From positions 1-26,590 of IMG/VR virus record IMGVR_UViG_3300009526_000051: DNA of 26,590 bases; one strand, 5' to 3'. Numbering within the stretch: the stretch's first letter is position 1; each line of letters begins with the position of its first letter. The position numbers were made by a program, and so were the translations under genes. The notes under the pieces were generated by a model that had not been told where the DNA came from, did not search any database, and worked only from the letters and a program-made list of their open reading frames with translations. This document shows positions 1 to 7,591 of this stretch, in pieces. Origin of the DNA: a virus.

Positions 1-372
1 CACATATCCTTCAACGCCAAACAGATCAAATCCCACAATATGAATATGATCTGTAACAGTATACTGTAGAGCAACCAACAGAGCATACTGACCCGTTCCC
101 CAATGCCAAGGATCATCTTGTCTCAGTTCACCATGATAAGGTAAATCAGGCACAGGCATCACGTCAAAATCTTCATACCAATCCTGTCTGGTGTACACAC
201 AACTCTGTTGAGTGTTTACATGAGTGATGGCTTCACGAACCATACGTCTGTCACAGCACACTAAATGATCTACTTTTACATCTCTAAATATTGCGTTGCA
301 ACCAACTGTGGGCAAGTTGAATGATTCTACATCAAGTTCTGCTCGACTCTCGCCATTTCCTATTACTAACAT
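1..372 (-). CDS. MptE/DUF115-like protein, partial (3' end outside window)
   Basis: The minus-strand frame is open from ATG at 372 to the left edge, giving 124 codons with no stop. The N-terminus reads MLVIGNGESR, followed by TVGCNAIFRD, DHLVCCDRRM and, near the edge, HIHIVGFDLFG. A glycine-rich VIGNG start, a 'GCNAIFRDVKVDHLVCCD' segment and a late 'IVGFDLFG' are typical of the DUF115/6-hydroxymethylpterin pyrophosphokinase MptE-like Rossmann proteins that marine phages often carry. The substrate cannot be inferred. It diverges from the gene at 389, with only 16 bases between the two start codons. The family call is by motif resemblance only. Confidence 0.6.
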   Translation of the reverse strand, partial: MLVIGNGESRAELDVESFNLPTVGCNAIFRDVKVDHLVCCDRRMVREAITHVNTQQSCVYTRQDWYEDFDVMPVPDLPYHGELRQDDPWHWGTGQYALLVALQYTVTDHIHIVGFDLFGVEGYV

Positions 373-388
373 ATTAAATACCTTTATA

Positions 389-826
389 ATGAACAGTTCT
401 ATTTACACAGATGTGGTCGAATGGATGGCTAAAATTGTAAAACCACAAAAAGGTTTCAATGGAGTTGCAATCTGTCCTTATGCCAAAAATGCATCATGGT
501 CCATTGTTGAGTGTGAAGGAATGAACATTGATGTTGACCAATGTCAACAAGAAGTCACTATATTTGTGCTTCCAAAAAAAATTAGTAAGTCAAGATTAGA
601 AACTTATGCATCAAAGTTGAAAAAACAATATCCTGAATTTGTGTTTTTGCCGGATCATAGACAAGCCAAAACTAAAATGAAAAACATAACAACAAGTAAT
701 GGCAAGCACAATTTATTACTAGTGCAACAAAGAAAAAAATTAAATGATGCTAGGAAAAATCTTGACAAAGGCAGTTACTACAACAACATGACTGTGGAAT
801 ACAAAAATAAATTGTTTGATTATTAA
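389..826 (+). CDS. conserved hypothetical protein, weakly DUF1415-like (145 aa)
   Basis: One of only two plus-strand genes in the window. The frame is open from 296, but that upstream part overlaps the divergent gene and reads as low-complexity antisense, so I start at ATG 389 (MNSSIYTDVVEWMAKIV). An EWMAKIV helix followed by GVAICPYAK recalls DUF1415 (helix, then a 'LNLCPFAK' motif), but the rest is lysine-rich and I cannot confirm the family. No Shine-Dalgarno sequence is visible. TTAAATA at 374-380 sits 8 bases before the ATG, a spacing like that of the late-type promoters elsewhere in the window. The stop overlaps the stop of the convergent gene at 823 by 4 bases. Confidence 0.65.
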   Translation: MNSSIYTDVVEWMAKIVKPQKGFNGVAICPYAKNASWSIVECEGMNIDVDQCQQEVTIFVLPKKISKSRLETYASKLKKQYPEFVFLPDHRQAKTKMKNITTSNGKHNLLLVQQRKKLNDARKNLDKGSYYNNMTVEYKNKLFDY

Positions 827-1146
827 CGGTTTTTTCTTTTTTTAATTTTGATTGTTTCTTTTTTGATATTTTTAAGTTCTGTCAACACTTCAGCAAATCT
901 TTTGTTTGCACTGTTTAACAATTTGAATATGTCTTTGACTGCATAAATTACCCACCACCACCATGTGATCGCTGTAATGGCAAATAACAATGATATTGCA
1001 GATACAAGATAATCGATCCAAGATGTAAAATCAAATGCCAGTACGATACAGAGAATCATCAAGGCAGTCAATGGTGCAACTCTAGCGAGCCATTCCCATA
1101 TGCCTACTGATTTTTTTATTGAGAAATATTTCCGAAAGATTTCCAT
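823..1146 (-). CDS. small membrane protein (107 aa)
   Basis: Two hydrophobic segments (about residues 22-42 and 46-68, the second containing TAITWWWWVIYAV) are followed by a strongly basic, helical C-terminus rich in KK/KR. This predicts a two-pass inner-membrane protein with a cytoplasmic basic tail. The start overlaps the end of the upstream tail-fibre-like gene by 31 bases on the same strand, which suggests co-transcription with it. Small two-pass proteins next to tail genes can be holins or assembly factors, but nothing in the sequence decides this. No family recognised. Confidence 0.6.
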   Translation of the reverse strand: MEIFRKYFSIKKSVGIWEWLARVAPLTALMILCIVLAFDFTSWIDYLVSAISLLFAITAITWWWWVIYAVKDIFKLLNSANKRFAEVLTELKNIKKETIKIKKRKNR

Positions 1147-1997
1147 TCGCCTGGTGTGCCTGTGTTAACACATATCCAGCCAACTACACTACCTGGTACA
1201 GGATTAGAATTCCAAACAATATCACCTTTAGCATGGACACCAACTGTTGGTATGTCATCTGCAACACTGAAACGTTTTCCTTCCAATCTTACTGGACCGG
1301 CTACTTCAAAGTCTGCATCGTCTCTTATGTTGTTGATGCCTACTGCAAGTTTTCCGTGTATCTTGACTTTCTTATCTGTTCCACCTTGTGTTCCGATAGT
1401 AACGTCACCGTTTGCTTTTACAAGTATTCTGTCTGTACTATCTGTTTGAATTCTTAAATCGTGTGTTGTGTATGTCCCAACTTCTGCATCTACATCATTG
1501 GGTTGAACTCTAAATTCAACATAGTTAGAAGCCACAGACAATTGTCCATTACCTGCTTCAATACCAACACCCAATCTATTCATTCCTGAATTCCAGAAGA
1601 CAAACTGATCAATGTTCATATCACCATTTACTGCTAATCCGTTCAACACACCAACTGATCTTAAATTTGATTTTCTAACTGTTGGACCTAATTCTTCTGC
1701 TGAAAGAACAAGTGTGTTATCGATTGAGTAATGTGCGTCTCTGTGTAAATCTAAAGTGTTCGAACTCCACAATCTATCTGGATTTGATTGGAAGTTTAGC
1801 ATCTTTGTGTTGCCAAATCCACTCCACTGCAAACCTTTGCCGTAGATTGGTGTTGTCTCTGAACCAGCAAAATTAACTGATTTAGTAGAATTTACAACTG
1901 AATCGTCAGCAGATGCGTGTACACTAAGGCTTTCTATTGCATCGCCCAGTGTTACTAATCCATTTTTAATTGAAATTATGTCGTCTCTAATGCTCAT
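1116..1997 (-). CDS. tail-fibre-like virion structural protein (293 aa)
   Basis: A short helical N-terminus (residues 1-28) is followed by about 260 residues of beta-rich, Gly/Asn/Asp/Val-rich sequence with recurring 'LAVNGDMNI', 'ILVKANGDVTIGT' and 'KIHGKLAVGI' units. It ends in GVHAKGDIVWNSNPVPGS, then GWICVNTGTPGEWKSFG. That ending is a common C-terminal module in marine phage fibre and adhesin proteins, where it is thought to lie at the fibre tip. The repeated units resemble the triple-stranded beta folds of fibre shafts. A late-type promoter lies just before the start, as expected for a virion gene. It is short for a whole fibre and may be a distal subunit. Confidence 0.7.
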   Translation of the reverse strand: MSIRDDIISIKNGLVTLGDAIESLSVHASADDSVVNSTKSVNFAGSETTPIYGKGLQWSGFGNTKMLNFQSNPDRLWSSNTLDLHRDAHYSIDNTLVLSAEELGPTVRKSNLRSVGVLNGLAVNGDMNIDQFVFWNSGMNRLGVGIEAGNGQLSVASNYVEFRVQPNDVDAEVGTYTTHDLRIQTDSTDRILVKANGDVTIGTQGGTDKKVKIHGKLAVGINNIRDDADFEVAGPVRLEGKRFSVADDIPTVGVHAKGDIVWNSNPVPGSVVGWICVNTGTPGEWKSFGNISQ

Positions 1998-2004
1998 ATA
2001 CAGT

Positions 2005-2011
2005 TATTTAT
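2005..2011 (-). promoter_or_regulatory. late-type promoter (ATAAATA) for the tail-fibre-like gene
   Basis: Read on the minus strand the site is AGATAAATAACTG, 7 bases before ATG 1997, and it overlaps the stop codon of the upstream gene. It matches the NATAAATA core of T4-like late promoters. A very short 5' leader is implied. Confidence 0.5.
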
Positions 2012-2853
2012 CTAACTGCTCTTAACAAAATGACTTCAGAATTGACACGTCCATTCAGTTTAATGCCCATTGTTTTAACAGCATCAAACAGCTCTATTAC
2101 CTTCTTAGGTCCTGAATTAGCAAACTCTTTCAATTGCTGTTCAGGGTGTCTGAGTGTTTTTTGAACACTGTTTTCTTCATCAAATCCTTTTATGGATGTT
2201 CCTTTTACTGTTAACCCTGTGCCTGGTCTGCTCAACCCTCGTGGATCTAAGACCTTTGCTTTGTAGTGTCCTAGTTTCCTAGTCTTGGTGTTGTACACCC
2301 ACAGTTGTTCAGCATATATAATTTCTGTTGCATCGATTGATTTGAGTAACAATTTTTCATCTTCCAATCTGAATTGCATTTTAGATACTAATTTCTCAGG
2401 TGACTTCTCTTTTTTCTTTCGTGGCTTACGATTAGCATTGGCAATTGATATCATTCTGTCGCAGGCTTCAAAAATATTATCGTATGCTTTGATTCCTTTT
2501 TGAATCACATCATTGTCAATATCTTCATAAGACTCTAACAGTTGTCTCTCTTCTGAATCATTGTCTTCGTCCTCTGTAATTTCTTTAAATGTAAGATTTT
2601 TTTCTCTTAAACTCAATAGATCCTTATATTCTTGATATTGAGGCTCGTACATCTCCATGATCTTTCTTGCATGTACACCGCCTACTTGTTCTTTCTTGAA
2701 CACGTCCACCAATTTAAATTTATCAGGATCAAATTTATCAGGTTGAATCACATATCTATCCAACCAAACTTCGATTGGTTCCAGTATTTCATGAACTCTT
2801 TTTTGAATCCGTTCCTGAATTGTAGGTTTTTTTATTTCTTGAATCTCGCTCAT
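2008..2853 (-). CDS. hydrophilic conserved phage protein (281 aa)
   Basis: A charged, mostly helical protein. Residues 1-140 are rich in Glu/Lys/Asp with predicted coiled-coil segments. RKPRKKKEKSPEK (about residues 142-154) is a basic linker, and the C-terminal part contains FRLEDEKLLLKSIDATEIIYAEQLWVYN-type strands and a 'LDPRGLSRPGTGLTVKGTSI' segment (about residues 203-222). It has no signal peptide and no membrane segment. It lies immediately upstream of the tail-fibre-like gene. I do not recognise the family. A structural or assembly role is possible from position only. A weak promoter-like TTGATT-N17-TATAAG ends 8 bases before the ATG. Confidence 0.65.
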   Translation of the reverse strand: MSEIQEIKKPTIQERIQKRVHEILEPIEVWLDRYVIQPDKFDPDKFKLVDVFKKEQVGGVHARKIMEMYEPQYQEYKDLLSLREKNLTFKEITEDEDNDSEERQLLESYEDIDNDVIQKGIKAYDNIFEACDRMISIANANRKPRKKKEKSPEKLVSKMQFRLEDEKLLLKSIDATEIIYAEQLWVYNTKTRKLGHYKAKVLDPRGLSRPGTGLTVKGTSIKGFDEENSVQKTLRHPEQQLKEFANSGPKKVIELFDAVKTMGIKLNGRVNSEVILLRAVR

Positions 2854-2886
2854 ACTATGTTCTTATATAGTCTCTTCAGAGAAAAA

Positions 2887-3117
2887 TCAAGTTTTTTTCT
2901 TTCTTTTGCTTTCTAAAAGTATTTGTTTTGGTGTCTTTGCACTTGGCGAAAGTTTTGTAAATCTACAAGTAAACAACTTCTTTTTGCCTTTAGAAGTAAC
3001 AATCACAGGCTGTCCATGCTCATCAGTTTCAATTGATTGCACCGTGGCTTGAACATTTCTAAATCTTCCAACTTCTATTTTATCGCCTCTTTTGATGTCT
3101 ACAGTAAATGATTTCAT
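2887..3117 (-). CDS. small basic beta-barrel-like protein (76 aa)
   Basis: The first 55 residues alternate short strands (VDIKRGDKIEVGRFRNVQA, VQSIETDEHGQPVIVTSKG) in a way that suggests an SH3- or KOW-like barrel. The C-terminus is a lysine-rich tail ending KRKKKT, consistent with nucleic-acid or ribosome contact. The start ATG overlaps the stop of the 24-codon gene at 3114 (ATGA), so the two are translationally coupled. No specific family recognised. Confidence 0.6.
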   Translation of the reverse strand: MKSFTVDIKRGDKIEVGRFRNVQATVQSIETDEHGQPVIVTSKGKKKLFTCRFTKLSPSAKTPKQILLESKRKKKT

Positions 3118-3188
3118 TTTTTTGGACCTATGTATCCTGTTAACAAAATTATCAATGTGAATATTGTAGCAAACACAATTAGTTCCAT
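3114..3188 (-). CDS. 24-residue single-pass membrane peptide
   Basis: A complete small frame begins with MELIVFATIFTLIILLTGYI and ends GPKK, giving one hydrophobic helix with a lysine C-terminus. Its ATG overlaps the stop of the 2OG oxygenase gene (TAATG), and its TGA overlaps the start of the next gene (ATGA), so it fills exactly the space between two genes. That arrangement recurs throughout this genome for real genes and is the main reason to call it. No homologue is known to me. Confidence 0.55.
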   Translation of the reverse strand: MELIVFATIFTLIILLTGYIGPKK

Positions 3189-3775
3189 TAATTCACAAAA
3201 GCATTAAAACTAATGCTGATCCTTTCATTGTCGGTCAACTGCTGTTCAACACTATGTTCAATGTAACTTGGAAAAAGCAACAGTCTACCAGTTTTAGGTG
3301 TGAAACTGTGTGTTCTTCTTGTCATGTCATTGATCACTGAGGGTGCTTTCCAGGGCCAATTGCTAATTTTATTCTGATCGTGGAAACTAATTCTTGCATC
3401 ATTCTTTTCTGCTTGTACATAATAAATTCCGCTTATAGTGTCTGGAACATGATTGTGAGGTCCGTGACTGCTATATTTTCTATTGTTATTAAACCAACTG
3501 CCTGTGAGATTACAATAACCTTCAAGACCTAACTCCTTCACTGCTTCAACAACATTGCCCATAACAAAATTTTTTATATCTTTGCATTCATCATAATCTA
3601 ATATATTAGTGATTGGACCATAACTGGTATAACCTTCTTTTGTATATGACATTTTTTCATTGGGATTGTTCTTTTCAATTTCTTTGAATAACGGGACAAT
3701 TTTTTCTCTAAATATTTCTGCTTCACTGTATGTGAATTCCCATATTGGCACAGGAAATATTTCGTGTCTTTTCAT
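3188..3775 (-). CDS. 2OG-Fe(II) oxygenase, TIGR02466-like, copy 1 (195 aa)
   Basis: Predicted Fe(II)/2-oxoglutarate dioxygenase. N-terminal 'FPVPIWEF' is typical of phage TIGR02466 proteins. The core shows W94-F-N, then HGPHNHVPD (residues 104-112) with SGIYYV, then LLLFPSYIEHSV with H174, and RISISFN with R185. This gives the expected HxD...H metal site (His107 or His109 with Asp112, and His174) plus the Arg that binds the 2OG carboxylate. The substrate is unknown; relatives hydroxylate proteins, nucleic acids or small molecules. It overlaps by one base the upstream gene (3775-4485), whose paralogue lies beside the second oxygenase (16519-17163). Confidence 0.82.
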   Translation of the reverse strand: MKRHEIFPVPIWEFTYSEAEIFREKIVPLFKEIEKNNPNEKMSYTKEGYTSYGPITNILDYDECKDIKNFVMGNVVEAVKELGLEGYCNLTGSWFNNNRKYSSHGPHNHVPDTISGIYYVQAEKNDARISFHDQNKISNWPWKAPSVINDMTRRTHSFTPKTGRLLLFPSYIEHSVEQQLTDNERISISFNAFVN

Positions 3776-4485
3776 TAGACGTCGTCACCTTCCATCACAT
3801 AGAAACTTGAACCTTTGCCTGAGCTGTCTTCTTGCAGGTAGTAGTCCACACCATCTATCGTCACTTGACTGAACACTTTGAATCCGTCTGCATCTTCGTA
3901 ATCAATATTCATTTTCTTAAAGTTGATGCCGTCTGGTCCTGTTTTAATTAAATCTTCTGTGTACCAACCTCCCTTGTTGAAGTATTGCCCAAACACATAA
4001 TGTTTATCCTTACAGCTCTTTGAGCCTGAGTTATGCTCGGCTACACATTTGATTTTGACTCCCAACTTTTTAAAGTCAGCGAAATCTATCTTTTGATCTT
4101 CTAGGAAGCCTCCATCCTCAGCCATTAAGGTGTCACCATCTTTGTCCATTTCCGTTATGGTCATGGTCTGTCCGTCCGCTAGCTCTGGTCCAGATATATG
4201 ACAGATATCATCCTGTTCGTGAAATGGTCTGTCGAACTGTGCATCTTTAGGTACATCCTTGTTGGCTTCTTTGGCATCGAAATCTATGTCTACCATGTAC
4301 TGTTCGAACTTGTCGTTGTTGTACCAATATTCAAATTGTGCCGATGTTATGGTTCCCATACACACCTCACCTCCGTACCTTGCCAAGTCTAATTTGAAAT
4401 ACCTATTTGGATTTTTAATTGCTCTTACCAATGCTTTTTTCTTTTTACTGCTAACTTTTTTTATTATGTCTACTTTGTTAGTCAT
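3775..4485 (-). CDS. oxygenase-associated protein of unknown function, copy 1 (236 aa)
   Basis: No known family recognised. It is clearly paralogous to the product of 15782-16495. Both share an E-x-x-MG-x-[IV]T segment near residue 40, then a YW motif, then V-P-x-D-A-Q-x-x-R followed by DDI-x-H-[IV]SG (about residues 77-99), and later a DKHY-x-[FY]G followed by G-x-WYTE (about residues 160-176) and a C-terminal DG-[VL]-DY. The protein is acidic and soluble, with no signal peptide. Each copy is adjacent to a 2OG-Fe(II) oxygenase, which suggests the two work together, for example as substrate, regulator or partner subunit; that is inference. Its start overlaps the stop of the 54-aa gene upstream. 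Confidence 0.75.
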   Translation of the reverse strand: MTNKVDIIKKVSSKKKKALVRAIKNPNRYFKLDLARYGGEVCMGTITSAQFEYWYNNDKFEQYMVDIDFDAKEANKDVPKDAQFDRPFHEQDDICHISGPELADGQTMTITEMDKDGDTLMAEDGGFLEDQKIDFADFKKLGVKIKCVAEHNSGSKSCKDKHYVFGQYFNKGGWYTEDLIKTGPDGINFKKMNIDYEDADGFKVFSQVTIDGVDYYLQEDSSGKGSSFYVMEGDDV

Positions 4486-4642
4486 TTTTAATATTCTTCA
4501 CTAATTTTAATTGTTCTAATAATTTTAATTTTTTTTGTTCTTTAATCAATTGGTTTTGAATTTTAGTCTGTGCTTCTAGTAAGCCAGACACCTTACCTAA
4601 TTGAGCCATATGATCGTATGCATTGTATTTCTTCATAGTCAT
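4478..4642 (-). CDS. small coiled-coil protein (54 aa)
   Basis: Starts MTMKKYNAYDHMAQLGKV and continues as an uninterrupted amphipathic helix rich in Leu, Lys and Gln (LLEAQTKIQNQLIKEQ), ending KNIKND. Its stop overlaps the next start by 8 bases, and its ATG lies 5 bases after the stop of the SET-domain gene. A second in-frame ATG at 4636 is an alternative start. Coding status rests on fit between neighbours. No function assigned. Confidence 0.55.
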   Translation of the reverse strand: MTMKKYNAYDHMAQLGKVSGLLEAQTKIQNQLIKEQKKLKLLEQLKLVKNIKND

Positions 4643-4647
4643 CTATA

Positions 4648-4965
4648 TTACCACTGGTCTTTAAAATCATTATACAACGAATATTTTGCAGTTAGTTCGT
4701 CACCTGCTTTAATGGGCTTTGTTGTCACTAGATATTTTACTGGCAGTTGATGCCAAAAGCCTGCAAGATTCTTACAGTTAGGATCTTGTGAATGATTGTA
4801 AAATGCACCTAAGGCAGTTCTAATTGCTCCATGCGAAAAATTTTTATTCATGATATGCACAATACCAAGTACCACATCTTGATCAAAATCTTTTGTAGCA
4901 AACAAACCCAAGCCTTGCACACTTGACTCTTTAATTGTTATACCGTCTGGTAATGGTTTATACAT
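4648..4965 (-). CDS. SET-domain protein, putative lysine methyltransferase (105 aa)
   Basis: SET-domain hallmarks in order: 'SVQGLGLFATKDF' (about residues 15-27, the N-terminal SET strand), 'ALGAFYNHSQDPNC' (about 51-64, corresponding to the NHS/NC S-adenosylmethionine-binding motif) and 'KAGDELTAKYS' (about 86-96, the GEEL-x-x-DY motif with its catalytic Tyr). The family transfers methyl groups from SAM to protein lysines. At about 105 aa it is a minimal SET domain with no pre- or post-SET region. It sits between DNA ligase and oxygenase genes in the same operon. Targets could be phage or host proteins; the sequence does not say. Confidence 0.75.
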   Translation of the reverse strand: MYKPLPDGITIKESSVQGLGLFATKDFDQDVVLGIVHIMNKNFSHGAIRTALGAFYNHSQDPNCKNLAGFWHQLPVKYLVTTKPIKAGDELTAKYSLYNDFKDQW

Positions 4966-5158
4966 CTTTAATCTTTCTAATCATTGTGGCTGTTTTAGGA
5001 TACAGTTGATTCTTTATGTGTTCTTCATCAAACCCACTCATCTGTTTTAATTTTCCATTCACTTTTACGGAATAACTGTATGGCGGACCAGTCCAAGAAT
5101 CCAGTTTTATATGTTCGTATCCTACTGCTATCATTTTAGATTTTTTCGCCAATTTCAA
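4958..5158 (-). CDS. hypothetical protein (66 aa)
   Basis: A small basic protein with a central aromatic stretch, WTGPPYSYSVKVNGK (about residues 22-36), and a lysine-rich end. It overlaps the end of the ligase gene by 23 bases and the start of the SET-domain gene by 8 bases, which fits a real gene in this tightly packed operon. No domain or signal recognised. Confidence 0.5.
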   Translation of the reverse strand: MKLAKKSKMIAVGYEHIKLDSWTGPPYSYSVKVNGKLKQMSGFDEEHIKNQLYPKTATMIRKIKDV

Positions 5159-6497
5159 ATCCTCTAAATCTCATAAATCTTGGAAATCTCAATGAGTATT
5201 CTTGTTCACTGTCTTGATTTTTTGTGACAGCATCTGCTCTCACTTCCACAATTTGACCAATCAATTGATCCTTGTGTTTCCAAAACTGATCTCTATTATC
5301 ATCAGTCAATCCAGAACCTACATTTGTTTTAATTGTTTTACCATCATCTAACCCTTCACAAATCAATGCACCCAGTTTGCCTACATTTCTGCCTGTGCCT
5401 TCTTCTGTGGCTTTGATTTCTAAACTTACTTCTATAAATGGTTTCAGTTTTAACCAAGCATGACTTCTTTTGCATTCGTACGAAGCATCAATATCTTTAA
5501 TCATGATCCCTTCATAACCACCCTCTACTGCCCTCTTATTCACCTCTGTATAAGTCGTTTGACCTTCAGGTGTGCCTAAGTCTACAATTTCATGGTCCAG
5601 TACTGTAACGGCGTTTAAATTGGTTTTGTGTTGTTCGTACCATGCTTTTAACATTTGAGTTCTCAATGTCTGAGTTTTGTCCCATGTACCTTTTTTAAAA
5701 TCTTCCAACGGTAAAAAATCAAATAAATGAAGCACAGCATCTTTGGCTGTACCACCACTCTTTCTGTGTACCTGTTTCATTAAGTCTTGAAAGTTTTCAC
5801 TCATCACTTCACCATCCAACACAACTGGATATGGTGGAGGACTCTGTTTAACTACTGATGAAATTTCTTCTTGTATATGTCCAAAGTTGGTAAACTCTTT
5901 ACCATTACGACTGAACATATCCACTTTGCCGTCTGGATACACAATAGTAACCACTCTGACACCGTCCAGTTTTACTTCCAACATCTTCTTGCCCACCAAC
6001 TTCTTTTCATGATTGGTTGAATCGTGAGCAAGTTGGCAAGTAAACACGGGCACCATGTACTTGCCAAACTTGTTCTTTTTAGCCACAGAGTTCACAGTTT
6101 TTTCTGAAACTCCACATCTTAAATCTTTAATTAATATTCTTCTGTAAAAACCATTCCACTGTTCGGCAGTTGCTGAACTCATTACTAGCTCAATGGCATC
6201 TCTTGCCGCATGACCTGTAAGTTCTCTGGCGTGTAGTTTTTCTGCCAGCTCTTTAAACACTTCCCATTTACATCCTTGTGCAGATATCACATCATCTTTT
6301 GTGGGCACTTGCTTAACACCAAAAGTGTACAACTTATCCAAACACATTTTTAAGCCTTCAAAAAATTCATCCACACCTTCGTTCATAGCATCCAGCAGGA
6401 TCTTCTCTTTAGCCAGTCTACTGTTGTCTGCTTCTAGTTTGGCAATAATTTCTTGCGGTTGTGTTCTCATTGTACTAATTTTATTATCTTTCGTCAT
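5136..6497 (-). CDS. ATP-dependent DNA ligase, T4 gp30 type (453 aa)
   Basis: Seals DNA nicks using ATP in phage replication and repair. The adenylation motif I is KLDG in MLEVKLDGVRVV (catalytic Lys near residue 176). Motif III-like 'VLDGEVMSENF', motif IV 'GYEGIMIKD' and motif V 'WLKLKP' follow in order. A C-terminal OB-fold ends with RFPRFMRFR. The length is close to that of T4 ligase (487 aa). A TTG start exists at 6506, but ATG 6497 has AGGAG nine bases upstream and is preferred. It lies directly after the AAA+ ATPase gene in one operon. Confidence 0.92.
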   Translation of the reverse strand: MTKDNKISTMRTQPQEIIAKLEADNSRLAKEKILLDAMNEGVDEFFEGLKMCLDKLYTFGVKQVPTKDDVISAQGCKWEVFKELAEKLHARELTGHAARDAIELVMSSATAEQWNGFYRRILIKDLRCGVSEKTVNSVAKKNKFGKYMVPVFTCQLAHDSTNHEKKLVGKKMLEVKLDGVRVVTIVYPDGKVDMFSRNGKEFTNFGHIQEEISSVVKQSPPPYPVVLDGEVMSENFQDLMKQVHRKSGGTAKDAVLHLFDFLPLEDFKKGTWDKTQTLRTQMLKAWYEQHKTNLNAVTVLDHEIVDLGTPEGQTTYTEVNKRAVEGGYEGIMIKDIDASYECKRSHAWLKLKPFIEVSLEIKATEEGTGRNVGKLGALICEGLDDGKTIKTNVGSGLTDDNRDQFWKHKDQLIGQIVEVRADAVTKNQDSEQEYSLRFPRFMRFRGFEIGEKI

Positions 6498-6509
6498 AAA
6501 TGTCAACTC

Positions 6510-7514
6510 CTATACTGGTTTTAATACTGTTTGTTTTGCTACATCTTTCCAATTTTCTGGAAAGGCTTTTGCCAAATCAGCAATTTTAAGCACAGTTCTC
6601 AAACTGATTTCTCTCAATTGTCTTTTATAATCATCAATAAAATCCACAATTGATTGTTCAGTTTCGCTTGGCAATGCATATGATTTTAACATACCATCTG
6701 TTACAATCTGTTTAATTCTTAAAATCTTTTCTCTAATAGTGTCAATTGTTAGATCAATATAATGACATCTTGATTCCAATGCTTCTAAATGATCTCTTAA
6801 TTTTTTACTTTTAACATTATCAAATTTAATGTTTGTAATAAAAATCACAGAACCAGCAAAGTTAAATGTATCTGGCACACCTTCTCTTCTCAATGTATGT
6901 GAGTCAGTATTCCAACATATCTTTCTAGTCTTCTTAGAATCCAACGCCGCTTTCAATATGTTCAAACTTAAATCGTCTAGTAATATTGAATCACAATCAT
7001 CAAACACTAACACATTGTCAGGATCAGAAAAGTTGTACAATTTACAATACAAACCTATTGAGCTCATTGCACCTTTAACAACTTCGTATTTGGGTCTTGT
7101 GTTACCCAATGTGGATACAACACCATATCTGTCAAGCACCTGCTCAACTCCGAATGATTTACCAACACCTGGAGGTCCTGACACAATCATTGCTCTCACA
7201 TCACCTCGCTTGGTGGCTTTGGTCATGTCTGTTAAAATGTTGAATCTCTGTCTCATTCTTTCAACAGTTTCTGCATCTGATTCTTCTTTGGGTTGTTCTG
7301 GAGCAGAGTCTCTCAATTGATTCTCATTCTCCACATTAATTCTGATTTGTTTTTTTGTAGCACCTGGATACTTTGCCAAGTCCTCTATTTTAACTGTAAT
7401 AAATCCACCTTCTTTATGAGGGTGTGGTTGATAACCTTTTACAAGTTGGAAAGTTTGATTCTCTACTGAAGTTTTTCTGTAAGAACCTTCTAGTACGTAT
7501 ATTGTGTTTTTCAT
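6510..7514 (-). CDS. AAA+ ATPase (334 aa)
   Basis: P-loop ATPase with Walker A GPPGVGKS (residues 113-120), Walker B NVLVFDDCD (about 167-175), a sensor-1 Asn in SVIFITN (about 222-228) and an ESRCHYIDL segment (about 247-255) that could provide the arginine finger. A helical lid follows. The N-terminal 100 residues are a separate domain with no clear match. Such single-AAA proteins are common in marine T4-like phages, but their role is not established; remodelling of protein or DNA complexes is likely. It is the first gene after a perfect-hexamer sigma70 promoter (7559-7587). Confidence 0.85.
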   Translation of the reverse strand: MKNTIYVLEGSYRKTSVENQTFQLVKGYQPHPHKEGGFITVKIEDLAKYPGATKKQIRINVENENQLRDSAPEQPKEESDAETVERMRQRFNILTDMTKATKRGDVRAMIVSGPPGVGKSFGVEQVLDRYGVVSTLGNTRPKYEVVKGAMSSIGLYCKLYNFSDPDNVLVFDDCDSILLDDLSLNILKAALDSKKTRKICWNTDSHTLRREGVPDTFNFAGSVIFITNIKFDNVKSKKLRDHLEALESRCHYIDLTIDTIREKILRIKQIVTDGMLKSYALPSETEQSIVDFIDDYKRQLREISLRTVLKIADLAKAFPENWKDVAKQTVLKPV

Positions 7515-7558
7515 ATGTGCCCTTTTGTTTGCCTTAATTATTTTTGCCTTATAGTATT

Positions 7559-7587
7559 ATTATAGTTTCTGATAACCAAAATGTCAA
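7559..7587 (-). promoter_or_regulatory. sigma70-type early promoter upstream of the AAA+ ATPase
   Basis: Minus strand: TTGACA (7582-7587), 17-base spacer, TATAAT (7559-7564), both hexamers perfect. The -10 is followed by AATACTATAA. The leader ends in AACAAAAGGGCACA just before the ATG. Almost the same -10 block and leader end occur before the gene at 8445. Confidence 0.85.
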
Positions 7588-7591
7588 CCAA

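Noticed and set aside
296-388. Upstream extension of the plus-strand gene to 296
   Set aside because: This part is antisense to the 372 gene, low in complexity and not needed; ATG 389 gives a cleaner protein.
1119-1457. Open plus-strand frames opposite the tail-fibre-like gene
   Set aside because: They read as antisense of a well-supported protein, with no ribosome site or recognisable domain.
6829-7320. Long plus-strand frame opposite the AAA+ ATPase
   Set aside because: The minus-strand frame has Walker motifs; the opposite frame shows no motif and is a codon-composition shadow.
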